Source: Sphingobacterium sp. GVS05A (GTDB lineage: Bacteria > Bacteroidota > Bacteroidia > Sphingobacteriales > Sphingobacteriaceae). From it: a stretch of 64,000 bases of DNA. A program made the position numbers and the translations under genes. The stretch covers positions 62,001-126,000 of the forward strand of contig NZ_JAHXYR010000008.1 in NCBI RefSeq assembly GCF_019969845.1, in the 5' to 3' direction. A model generated the notes under the pieces. That model was not told the origin of the DNA, made no database searches, and was given only the letters and a program-made list of their open reading frames with translations. Of the stretch, positions 16,778 through 25,206 are shown piece by piece. Positions within the stretch are counted from its first letter, which is position 1. Every line of letters begins with the position of its first letter.

Positions 16778-18457
16778 ATGACAACTTCTTTAAAAAGTAA
16801 TAAAAGTAGTTCAGAAAGGCTAAAAAGTAGCTTAAAAACGAGATTACTTATTTTAAGCATGTTTATAATGCTCATTGGCTTGTCAATACAATGTGCGAGT
16901 ATACAACAGCCAACAGGAGGACCAAAAGACTCTATTCCTCCAAAAATTCTGCAGGAAAGTCCTACGAACTTTTCGAAGAATTTTACCGAAAAAAAAATCG
17001 TTATAACTTTTGATGAGTATGTCAAGCTGGCCAATCAGCAAAAAGAGTTTAGTATCACACCGGATATGGGAAGTAATCCCCAATTCAAAATCAAGAAAAA
17101 AAATCTGGAAATCACATTACCAGATTCACTGGAAAAAAATACGACCTATAGCATCTATTTCGGCAAGGGCCTCGTAGATTATAATGCAGGGAATGCATTG
17201 GTAAATTACGCTTATGTATTTGCAACAGGTGATAAAATTGACTCGCTCAGTATATCGGGTAATGTAAAAAGTGCAACCACAAAAGAATTATTAAAAGAAG
17301 TTAAAGTTCTTCTAATACCCACAAGCCAGGATTCTATTTTTGGAAAAAAGAAAGCCAATATATTCACAATAACTGATACTGCTGGAAACTACAAACTAAA
17401 TAACCTCCGTGAGGGAACGTATCGTATATATGCTCTCCAGGAAAAGAACAATGATCGGATCTATAATGCACCCGATGAAGAAATAGGCTTTCTAAAAGAT
17501 TCCATCGTATTAGAACGGGATCTTACCAATATCAATTTAGAAGTATTCAAAGCTGTTCCAAAAAAATTCCGCACGCAAGAAAAGAAATTTGAGAAAAATG
17601 GAAGTGTGCTACTCATTTTCAATAGAAGAGTGGATAAACCAAAGCTTAATATTCTAAACGATGAAGTCAATAATAAGGATAAAATAGTACGATTCTCGAA
17701 GAGTTCCGATTCTGCGACGTTGTTTCTTCCCAACCTAAAAATAGACTCACTCAAGCTCGTTCTAACAGAAGGTGAGAAACCTTTGGATACTATTCTTGTC
17801 AGAAGAGGAAATGTGAAAATAGAGCAGGTTATAGACCCACAATTTACACCAAATAATGGTAAAGTAGATAGGATCAATCACCTTCAGGTATCAGCTTTTA
17901 CTCCGATAAAAAATATAGATAAAGCGAAGTTAAAGTTCAAAGAAGATTCTCTTATAAGAACGAACTATCAATTGGCAGTGGATACAAATGATTCCAATAT
18001 TTACCATATCCGCTATAATTGGAGAAAAGATAAAAAATATCAGATAGAATTTACAGAAGGTGCCATAACAGGATATTTTGGGGAACAAAATAAAGAGAAG
18101 AAATTCGATCTGACTTACGATGATAGTGAAAACTATGGGGATCTAATATTTGACTTTACGGATCTGGATAGCAATACAACCTACTTGGTCGAACTGATCA
18201 ATGAGAAAAAAGATAGGATATATAGAATGGATAAGATCAATAGTGTTAATTCATCAGTAGTTTACAAACAATTTCCAGGAGGAAAATATACCATACGTGT
18301 CATCCGCGATGACAATAACAATGGAATATGGGATACCGGAGATGTTGAGAAGAAGACTTTCCCTGAGCCTGTTGTCTACCTAAATAAGGTTTTCACGATA
18401 CGTGCAAACTGGGAACAAAAAGATAGCTTTTCATTAAGTGGACTCAAAAAGGAATAA
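16778..18457 (+). CDS. Ig-like domain lipoprotein
   Basis: A 559-residue protein with a basic N-terminus, a hydrophobic segment and the lipobox LSIQC at about residues 35-39. After the lipidated Cys comes ASIQQPTGGPKDSIPPKIL, a start shared by many Bacteroidota lipoproteins with an SbsA-like Ig domain (FTEKKIVITFDEYVKL). A middle segment (SISGNVKSATTKELLKEVKVLL, then AGNYKLNNLREGTYRIYAL) looks like a carboxypeptidase-regulatory beta sandwich. The function is unknown; an envelope structural or surface role is likely. Its start lies 77 bp after mnmG, so the two may be co-transcribed. Confidence 0.85.
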   Translation: MTTSLKSNKSSSERLKSSLKTRLLILSMFIMLIGLSIQCASIQQPTGGPKDSIPPKILQESPTNFSKNFTEKKIVITFDEYVKLANQQKEFSITPDMGSNPQFKIKKKNLEITLPDSLEKNTTYSIYFGKGLVDYNAGNALVNYAYVFATGDKIDSLSISGNVKSATTKELLKEVKVLLIPTSQDSIFGKKKANIFTITDTAGNYKLNNLREGTYRIYALQEKNNDRIYNAPDEEIGFLKDSIVLERDLTNINLEVFKAVPKKFRTQEKKFEKNGSVLLIFNRRVDKPKLNILNDEVNNKDKIVRFSKSSDSATLFLPNLKIDSLKLVLTEGEKPLDTILVRRGNVKIEQVIDPQFTPNNGKVDRINHLQVSAFTPIKNIDKAKLKFKEDSLIRTNYQLAVDTNDSNIYHIRYNWRKDKKYQIEFTEGAITGYFGEQNKEKKFDLTYDDSENYGDLIFDFTDLDSNTTYLVELINEKKDRIYRMDKINSVNSSVVYKQFPGGKYTIRVIRDDNNNGIWDTGDVEKKTFPEPVVYLNKVFTIRANWEQKDSFSLSGLKKE

Positions 18458-18511
18458 AATTGAGACTAATTGTAAAAAAACAAGAAAAAAACTATTGCTA
18501 ATACGTTTAAG

Positions 18512-19018
18512 CTAAAACCAAGAGCTATATAATACATAGTTATGTGGTAGCTGCTGTAAAAGCGCTTTCTGTTCATCAGTCAGCGCTTTTATTTTTTTTG
18601 CAGGAACTCCAGCATATAAATATCCTGATTCACAACGGGTATTTTCTAAAACAACAGCACCAGCAGCAATAATTACATTGGATTCCACCACTGCATTATC
18701 CATTACTATAGCGCCCATCCCTATCAGAACATGATCTTCCAAGACACATCCGTGTACCATGGCCTGATGGCCAATATTAACGTAATTACCAATGGTAGTT
18801 CCGCATTTTTTATAGGTACAATGGATAACAGCACCATCTTGTATATTGGTATAATGACCTATACGAATATAATTAACATCCCCGCGAATTACCGCATTGA
18901 ACCAAACCGAACAATGGTGCCCAATCTCTACATCGCCAACAATAGTCGAATTGGGGGCCAAAAAGCACTCCTCAGCTATCATTGGAGACTTATCTAAAAC
19001 TGGTAAAATAAGTGCCAT
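18512..19018 (-). CDS. Gamma-carbonic anhydrase family protein
   Basis: A 168-residue left-handed beta-helix protein built from hexapeptide repeats, seen as regularly spaced I/V-G-x and V-I-x motifs. It carries GDVEIGHHCSVWFNAVIRGD near residue 29, IHCTYKKCGTTIGNYVNIGHQAMVHGC, and a third His, matching the metal ligands of gamma-carbonic anhydrases (YrdA/PaaY group). The enzyme may hydrate carbon dioxide or be a non-enzymatic relative. The gene lies 5 bp downstream of nadB on the same strand and converges with the Ig-like lipoprotein gene. Confidence 0.9.
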   Translation of the reverse strand: MALILPVLDKSPMIAEECFLAPNSTIVGDVEIGHHCSVWFNAVIRGDVNYIRIGHYTNIQDGAVIHCTYKKCGTTIGNYVNIGHQAMVHGCVLEDHVLIGMGAIVMDNAVVESNVIIAAGAVVLENTRCESGYLYAGVPAKKIKALTDEQKALLQQLPHNYVLYSSWF

Positions 19019-19023
19019 ATCTA

Positions 19024-20616
19024 CTAAAATATCGTGTCCTGTAATATATCTGAATGCTGGGGATAATCTGTCGTATAATGCAAGCCCCTGCTTTCTTTTC
19101 TAAGCATAGCCGACTTGGTTACAATATAAGCAACCTGGATCACATTCCGCAGTTCACAAAGCTTCACAGAAAGCCGGGTATTGCGATAGAAATCCTCTGT
19201 CTCCTCATATAGTAAATGTAGGCGTTTAAGCGCCCTTTCTAGTCTAAAATCCGATCGAACAATACCAACATAATCACTCATGATCTTTTGGCATTCACGC
19301 AGATTATGACTGACTAAAATATCCTCATTGGAAAGGGAGGTCTTAGAGTCATCCCATTCGGGAACATCGGAAACATGGTTTATAGCTCCAACGGATTTTG
19401 TAGCATCCAAAAAGATCCGATGAGCATATACAAGAGCCTCAAGCAAGGAATTAGAAGCCAATCGATTTGCTCCATGCAATCCAGTCGATGAACACTCTCC
19501 ACAGGCATATAGATTACGTATGCTGCTTCGTCCAAAATCATCCACATAAATTCCACCGCATAAATAATGGGCAGCCGGAGTGACCGGTATAAAGTCTGTA
19601 GCCATGTCCAATCCTATAGAAAGACATTTCTCATAAATATTTGGAAAGTGTTTAATAATATCCTTCTTATCCCTATGGGTAATATCCAAATACACATAAT
19701 CTATACCAGACCTCTTCATTTCGGCATCTATAGCGCGCGCAACAATATCTCTTGGAGCCAAAGATGCTCTTTCGTCATATTCCTCCATAAAAGACTCCCC
19801 ATTTATCCTTCTAAGAATCCCTCCGAAACCACGGACGGCTTCCGAAACCAAAAAAGCGGGTGAATCCTTCGGATTATATAATGAGGTCGGGTGAAATTGC
19901 ATAAATTCCATATTACGCACCTTTCCTTTCGCTCGGTAAACCATCGCTATACCATCACCAGTAGCAATAGTCGGATTAGTTGTACTCGAGTACACATGTC
20001 CCGCACCACCGGATGCCATGACAGTCACCTTGCTCAAAATCTTGTCTACGAGATGCGATGAGGTATCAAATGCATAGATACCGTAACAGGTAATATCTTC
20101 CCTATTCTTATCAACATACTCCCCCATATGATGCTGGGTGATCAGATCGATAGCAAAATAATGAGTAACCATTTCAATATTAGGATCGTTGTGTGCTTGC
20201 ACCAACAACGCTCTTTCTATTTCATAACCTGTTATATCTTTATAATGGAGAATACGATGAGCCGAGTGCCCCCCTTCTTTAGCTAGATCATAAACTCCAG
20301 ATTCCTCCTTGTCAAATGAAGTTCCATAAGAAATAAGTTCGGCAATCCGATCCGGAGCCTCCCGAACCACGTTTTCCACAATTTCTACATCGCATAATCC
20401 ATCTCCAGCTATCTGAGTATCAATGATATGCTTTTCGAAGCTATCTGACTTATCCACAACGGCAGCCACTCCCCCCTGTGCGTATTTCGTGTTAGACTCA
20501 TCCTCATTGGACTTAGTGACTATCAACACTTTACCAAATTTAGAAGCTTTCAATGCAAAGCTCAATCCGGCAATACCTGATCCAATGACCAAAAAATCTA
20601 CTTTTCTATCTGCCAT
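19024..20616 (-). CDS. nadB: L-aspartate oxidase
   Basis: NadB is a flavoprotein that oxidises aspartate to iminoaspartate, the first step of de novo NAD synthesis. The 530-residue product begins with the FAD fold FLVIGSGIAGLSFALKA. It shows TKYAQGGVAAV, HSAHRILHYKD, FMQFHPTSLY, the catalytic APRDIVARAID and the HGANRLASNSLLEALVYA block near residue 370, all typical of the succinate-dehydrogenase-like family. NadA, its partner, starts 3.4 kb away on the opposite strand across the gene-free region, so the usual nadB-nadA operon is split by the putative origin. Confidence 0.97.
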   Translation of the reverse strand: MADRKVDFLVIGSGIAGLSFALKASKFGKVLIVTKSNEDESNTKYAQGGVAAVVDKSDSFEKHIIDTQIAGDGLCDVEIVENVVREAPDRIAELISYGTSFDKEESGVYDLAKEGGHSAHRILHYKDITGYEIERALLVQAHNDPNIEMVTHYFAIDLITQHHMGEYVDKNREDITCYGIYAFDTSSHLVDKILSKVTVMASGGAGHVYSSTTNPTIATGDGIAMVYRAKGKVRNMEFMQFHPTSLYNPKDSPAFLVSEAVRGFGGILRRINGESFMEEYDERASLAPRDIVARAIDAEMKRSGIDYVYLDITHRDKKDIIKHFPNIYEKCLSIGLDMATDFIPVTPAAHYLCGGIYVDDFGRSSIRNLYACGECSSTGLHGANRLASNSLLEALVYAHRIFLDATKSVGAINHVSDVPEWDDSKTSLSNEDILVSHNLRECQKIMSDYVGIVRSDFRLERALKRLHLLYEETEDFYRNTRLSVKLCELRNVIQVAYIVTKSAMLRKESRGLHYTTDYPQHSDILQDTIF

Positions 20617-20629
20617 ATATTTTAAAATT

Positions 20630-21040
20630 CACAAACTATCCCCAAAAGTGATGGTTCAAATTAACGAAAAATGTGGAAAACGTGTAAATAAAAGGTTAAA
20701 TAAAAATGAAAAGTATTTAACATTCCACAAATCCCCTACTTTCACTACGAATTCCAATTATTTTTCCGCACAAAAATTGGCAGATTTCCACATTTTACAA
20801 ACATTAACTATTCAACAAAAAAATATGGAAAATAAAAAACAGGAAAAATTAGAATTTTAAAAATCAGCTCTTTAATACCAAATTTCTGTTGAAAAATTGT
20901 TGAAAACTCTATAAAAACCTAAAATCAAAATCGATTCAGATCAATTTATACCACTTTTCCACACCCTAATAAACAATAAGAGATTCTTTAATTTAAAATA
21001 TTAGTATTTATTGAAAAAAAAGATTGTGGAATACGTTCGA
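20630..21040. other. Putative chromosomal replication origin (oriC): DnaA-box cluster with skew reversal
   Basis: Upstream of nadB lies a cluster of 9-mers related to the DnaA box TTATCCACA, here mostly TTTTCCACA. Exact copies are at 20672 (minus) and 20955 (plus). One-mismatch copies are at 20762, 20784, 20887 (minus), 20898 (minus) and 21025 (minus), and a weaker one is at 20721. By hand count, 20701-21000 has 53 C and 21 G, 135 A and 91 T; 21001-21300 has 31 C and 49 G, 96 A and 124 T. Both skews thus change sign near 21.0 kb, as at a bidirectional origin. The A/T-rich stretch at 20981-21020 could be the unwinding element. No experiment supports this here. Confidence 0.65.
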
Positions 21041-21059
21041 AAATCTTTGTTTAGTTTTG

Positions 21060-24030
21060 TCAGCATCGAATCAAACCTTTTTAGGTTACGATATTTGGAA
21101 GTGATTAACTCCCCTATTGAAATATCGAAATCTAAACGGGCTTATTTTCGGAAATCAAATTCTTGAGGGATTTTTATACTCTTTAGAATTGAATATTTTT
21201 TTAAAAAATTTAGAAACAACATTTTATGAGATTATAAAAGAGTTTGTATTGGTATTTTTATGCTTTTTATTCTGGAATTTCGTTTTTGAGGCTATTAGAC
21301 TTGTTTATTTCACTTCTGATAACTTTATTCGGATTTTATCTGAATCTTAATGCATTTAAAATCATTTTAAATGGAAAAATCTGTTTATTTAGGTCGTTTT
21401 CGCTTTAATATTTATTTTTTTCTGGAATATTCTTGGTTTACTAAGTTTAAAATGGTTTAAACGAGGATTTTTTATTGAATTTTAGAACCATATTTTGGGA
21501 GATTTCTATATTTTGAAATTTTAAATTTTTAACCCTTTCAGAATCAGATAAACGATTCGCTAATATACTTTTGGCGTTTTATCGGATTCCTACTGGGTTT
21601 AAAACAAGAAAAGTTTATTTTGAGATCGACTATTTTAAAAAAATTATTTTATATGAGTGAAAATTTTGAAAAACGCTATTTAATGGTGATTTATTACCGA
21701 TTTCTTTGAGATATTCAAATTTTTGTAGTATTTATTGGTATTTATGCTATTCTCAGCGGCTTTATTATAAACTTTTGTAAAATAGAGGCGATTAGAATTG
21801 AATATTTTCCACTGAATTTTTTTAAGAAATTGTTATTAGATTCTAAATGACATTTTGAAATATACTAATCGAATCGCATGAACCGCGTATTTGATGAGCT
21901 TAGCATAATTTCACAGTAGATACACTGAAATCGAATGTGATTGTGTTATTTGAAAAAAGTTTATTGAGAAATGAACATTCTTACTATATTTGCGACCCAG
22001 TATCGATTGGGCATTTTTGGAAATTTTAAATTTAAGTGCTTTAGCTTTTAATGAATGCCATTATTGAATATTGTATATTTTTTATGACAACCTCAAGGAG
22101 TTTATTTTTAAAATAGGATCTTTATGAATGTAATAGAATTATATAGTTTGTAAAATTTTAATTCTGATAGATTCTCAAGGAGTTTATTTGTACGGCATAG
22201 CGGATTCTAAAGGCTTTAAGATTGGTTATTGGAACTATAGGATTTATGTTTATAGATTATTGAATTCTTAGAGCCTATAAAAGACTTTACAAACTACAAT
22301 AGTTAATTATAATAAAATTTTATACTTTTTTAAATTATATTAATATTGTTATTGTAATATAATTTTATATATGGTTTATATTTAATTATATAGAAATTTT
22401 TTAAATAATATTCCTTTACACCGGTAGAAAGCATAGAAATGGCTATTTTCTCTATATATTTCTGAGTTATTTTGAACGTATTAGTGGGCGCTTTGGTAGG
22501 AATACATTATTTATAAACACTTAATTCAATTCTATTCGACTAATAGTTTTTATTGGGCGTTCTAGATTCCGATATAAGCCTATCTTCTATTTATTATATT
22601 GAATAGTTTATCCATAAGGGTCTTGTATAATAGTAAAGCCTGCTAAACTTGAATAAATTCCGATTTACAGATTTTTCGGAAGGATATTCTATTCCTACAG
22701 CCTTTATTTAGTTGAATTTCGACCTTACAACAAGACCAAACCCTCCTAGCTTTCTATATAACTTTTTATTTTTTTATTTTATTAGAAAATTGGATTCTGA
22801 AAGACTTTTTATTCCGAATAGCCAATATTTGTCTTTTCGGAATCGATTTATTTTCAAAATCGATCTGGATTATTTAATCAACTACTTCTGACTGTCTAAA
22901 CCTATTCATAATACAAATTTTTATTTTCGAAATTATGCTGCATAAAACACTTTATCCGAGAATTTAAAGTCTTTGAGATTTTGCTACAGTACATTATGTT
23001 GATAATAGAGACAGATATTCAATTCTCAGCGACTTTATTTGAAAATGGATAGCGCTTGGTCTACGCTTGTTTTACTCCTTTCGATTCGCACATCTAAAAA
23101 ATAGCTCTATTTAAAAATAAAGTCTTTCAGGTTTTCTTAAAACTTCACCGTTAGCTGCCAGTATATGAATAATCAATTCTCAGCGGTCTTATTTGACCAT
23201 TGATTGTTTATAAACAATCCTTTCCCTATTTTTTTAGATTTTTATTTTTTCAAAAACTGGTTGATTTAAAAATAAAGTCTTTCAGGTTTTATTAAAAATT
23301 CATCGCTAGCCACCAATATGTGAATATTCAAATCTCAGGGGCCTTATTTGAGGGTGGATTCTGTATGGACAATCCTTTATCAATTTTTTTAGATTTTTAT
23401 TTTTTCAAAAACTGGTCGATTTAAAAATAGAGTCTTTTAGATTTTATTAAAAATCGCGGCTGACTTCCTGCACGGGAATAATCGATTCTAAATGACTTTA
23501 TATTTGCGTATTCTCTTTGAAGTCGACATATTTTTATCCTCTATAGCGGCTCGATATGGTAGTTATTAGAAGGGTGGATGGTTATTGAAGTTTCTTCCTA
23601 AATTTCCCTAGACATCAATATTTTTTTCCTTCATAAATTCATTTTTGAATAGCGGATTCTAACGGCTACAAATTTCCATCGGATAGAAAATGTTAATAAA
23701 TAAAGCTTCCGTTTATGCTATATTTTTCCTTGTTTTGTATCATGCCTAAGAACGTTCATAAGGCTAGAAATTTATAGAAATTCGTTTTCTGTGTTAGAAA
23801 GATTCTGAAACAAACCCGCTGAGATTTTGATATAGGATATATAGCTTGGTTATTTATTGGATATACGACTCTAAGAGGGTTAAAAATTGAATATTTCTGG
23901 AGTTATTTTGTTTTGCGATAATAATTTAACTTTAGTTTTTGTGTTATTTTTAAATTACTCTATCAACATATTTGATTAATTTGCTTTTTGCTGACTTTTA
24001 TATATGTAACAATGCTTATTTTTGTTGTTC
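21060..24030. repeat. 3-kb gene-free array of a degenerate 20-bp motif in both orientations
   Basis: No convincing gene is present on either strand. Instead a motif close to GATTCTnAnnGgCTTTATTT recurs. Plus copies begin near 21128, 21157, 21585, 21749, 21839, 22089, 22170, 22203, 22262, 22691, 22793, 23022, 23176, 23331, 23484, 23655 and 23867. Minus copies begin near 21174, 21527, 21779, 22634, 22962, 23115, 23270, 23425 and 23812. The most constant parts are TTCT(C/A)A and CTTTATTT. The strand is T-rich; for example 21241-21300 has 32 T, 11 A, 12 G and 5 C. The array starts directly to the right of the putative origin and ends about 100 bp before nadA. I do not recognise it as any described element. 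It might be a protein-binding array, a family of hairpin RNAs or a decayed repeat cluster. Confidence 0.75.
22954..23510. repeat. About four tandem units of 153-155 bp, each with one inverted and one direct motif
   Basis: The minus motif occurs at 22962, 23115, 23270 and 23425 and the plus motif at 23022, 23176, 23331 and 23484, so both repeat every 153-155 bp. Within each unit the two motifs face each other about 60 bp apart and could pair as a stem (AAATAAAG with CTTTATTT). Units two and three share an identical 33-nt block at 23229-23261 and 23384-23416, exactly 155 bp apart. A period of 153-155 does not keep one reading frame, which argues against protein-coding repeats. The sequence between motifs is less conserved. 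Confidence 0.85.
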
Positions 24031-24052
24031 ATAAACTGTTGAAGGTACCCGC

Positions 24053-25048
24053 ATGGAAATTGTAAATTATGAGCTTCAGGCAAAAGGATATAATGATGCT
24101 CCGATTGACCCCTCATTGGATTTATTAGCCGAAATCCAACGATTAAAGAAAGAAAAGAATGCTGTAATTTTGGCACACTATTATCAAGAGTCTGAAATTC
24201 AAGATATAGCAGATTATATTGGGGATAGTTTGGGCTTGTCGCAAGAAGCGGCGAAAACGGATGCAGACTTGATAGTGTTTGCTGGAGTACATTTTATGGC
24301 CGAGACAGCCAAGATACTTTCACCAACAAAAAAAGTTATTTTGCCAGACGCTAAAGCTGGTTGTTCATTATCGGATTCATGTCCACCACATTTGTTTGCT
24401 AAGTTTAAAGAGCAATACCCAGATCATTTGGTGATTACTTACGTAAATTGTACAGCTGAATTAAAAGCGCTTTCAGATATCGTATGTACCTCAAGCAATG
24501 CTGTACAAATCGTCGAGAGTCTTCCGATAGACCAAAAAATCATATTTGGACCAGATCGTAACCTTGGGGCGTATGTAAAGAAAAAAACTGGACGTGATCT
24601 GGTGTTGTGGAATGGAGCGTGTATGGTACATGAAATTTTTTCTCAGGATAAAATAGATCGTTTGAAAAGCGAATACCCTGAGGCTAAATTTATTGCGCAT
24701 CCGGAATGTGAAGACCATATTTTAGCTAAAGCAGATTATGTTGGTTCCACGGCCGGAATGCTTAAGTTTACACAGACAGATAGTGCCCAGTCTTATATTG
24801 TTGCCACGGAATCTGGAATTCTTTATCAGATGCAGAAAGCAAGCCCTGAGAAGACTTTTATTCCTGCTCCACCAAACAATGCCTGTGCATGTAATGATTG
24901 CCCTCACATGAAGCTTAATACGCTTGAGAAGCTTTATAATTGTTTGAAATATGAATCACCTGAAATTTTACTTCCTGAAGATGTCATACTTCGCGCACAA
25001 CGGCCTATTGAACGGATGTTAGAGATATCGGCAAGTTTGGGACTGTAG
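24053..25048 (+). CDS. nadA: Quinolinate synthase
   Basis: NadA condenses iminoaspartate with dihydroxyacetone phosphate to quinolinate and carries a [4Fe-4S] cluster. The 331-residue protein has the family start LKKEKNAVILAHYYQESEIQ (about residues 31-50), VFAGVHFMAETAKIL, and PDAKAGCSLSDSC with Cys104. The second Cys ligand is in NGACMVHE and the third in the ACACNDCPHMKLN segment near residue 282. The ATG at 24053 is supported by the alignment of the whole N-terminal region. The gene is first after the repeat array and transcribed away from the putative origin. A long A/T inverted repeat follows its stop. Confidence 0.97.
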   Translation: MEIVNYELQAKGYNDAPIDPSLDLLAEIQRLKKEKNAVILAHYYQESEIQDIADYIGDSLGLSQEAAKTDADLIVFAGVHFMAETAKILSPTKKVILPDAKAGCSLSDSCPPHLFAKFKEQYPDHLVITYVNCTAELKALSDIVCTSSNAVQIVESLPIDQKIIFGPDRNLGAYVKKKTGRDLVLWNGACMVHEIFSQDKIDRLKSEYPEAKFIAHPECEDHILAKADYVGSTAGMLKFTQTDSAQSYIVATESGILYQMQKASPEKTFIPAPPNNACACNDCPHMKLNTLEKLYNCLKYESPEILLPEDVILRAQRPIERMLEISASLGL

Positions 25049-25066
25049 TAATTTGCATAATTTTTG

Positions 25067-25112
25067 ATAATAATCGATATGATAACAAATTGGTTTTCAT
25101 ATCGATTATTAT
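25067..25112 (+). terminator. Probable nadA terminator: 16-bp perfect A/T-rich stem
   Basis: ATAATAATCGATATGA at 25067-25082 pairs perfectly with 25097-25112 around a 14-nt loop, starting 18 bp after the nadA stop. A weak T-rich stretch follows. The stem is poor in G and C, so it may be a weak terminator or a protein-binding site. Confidence 0.6.
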
Positions 25113-25115
25113 TTT

Positions 25116-25176
25116 GTAATGCTATTCATCAAGTTATCTTGATGAGGATCGAGGGAATATCCTGATGAAGCATTAC
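25116..25176 (+). promoter_or_regulatory. Structured leader upstream of thiL
   Basis: An outer stem joins GTAATGC at 25116-25122 to GCATTAC at 25170-25176 and can continue with TTCATCA (25125-25131) against TGATGAA (25163-25169). Inside, CATCAAG (25127-25133) can instead pair with CTTGATG (25138-25144) over a TTAT loop, and GGAT (25146) can pair with ATCC (25159). The two options for 25127-25131 exclude each other, which is a switch-like layout. It lacks the conserved TPP-riboswitch sequences. Confidence 0.45.
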
Positions 25177-25206
25177 ATGATATTTTGAAATTTTAAATTT
25201 TTTAAC

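Noticed and set aside
20423..20860. A 145-codon plus-strand frame overlapping the start of nadB
   Set aside because: Its first 200 bases are antisense to nadB, and the rest covers the DnaA-box cluster. Its codons do not look like a real protein.
21117..21350. A 77-codon open frame at the left end of the repeat array
   Set aside because: It begins at TTG, spans three copies of the degenerate motif, has no recognisable family and no ribosome site. It is most likely a chance frame in T-rich DNA.
22954..23510. Tandem 155-bp units considered as a CRISPR array
   Set aside because: Units vary throughout, repeats are not 25-40 bp with unique spacers, and no cas genes are in the window.
21060..24030. 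Array considered as a decayed protein gene or transposon
   Set aside because: No frame remnant or transposase motif is seen, and the 153-155 bp period breaks any reading frame. I cannot exclude an ancient origin.
25116..25206. TPP riboswitch before thiL
   Set aside because: The conserved CUGAGA and ACCUGAUCUGG-type segments are not present.
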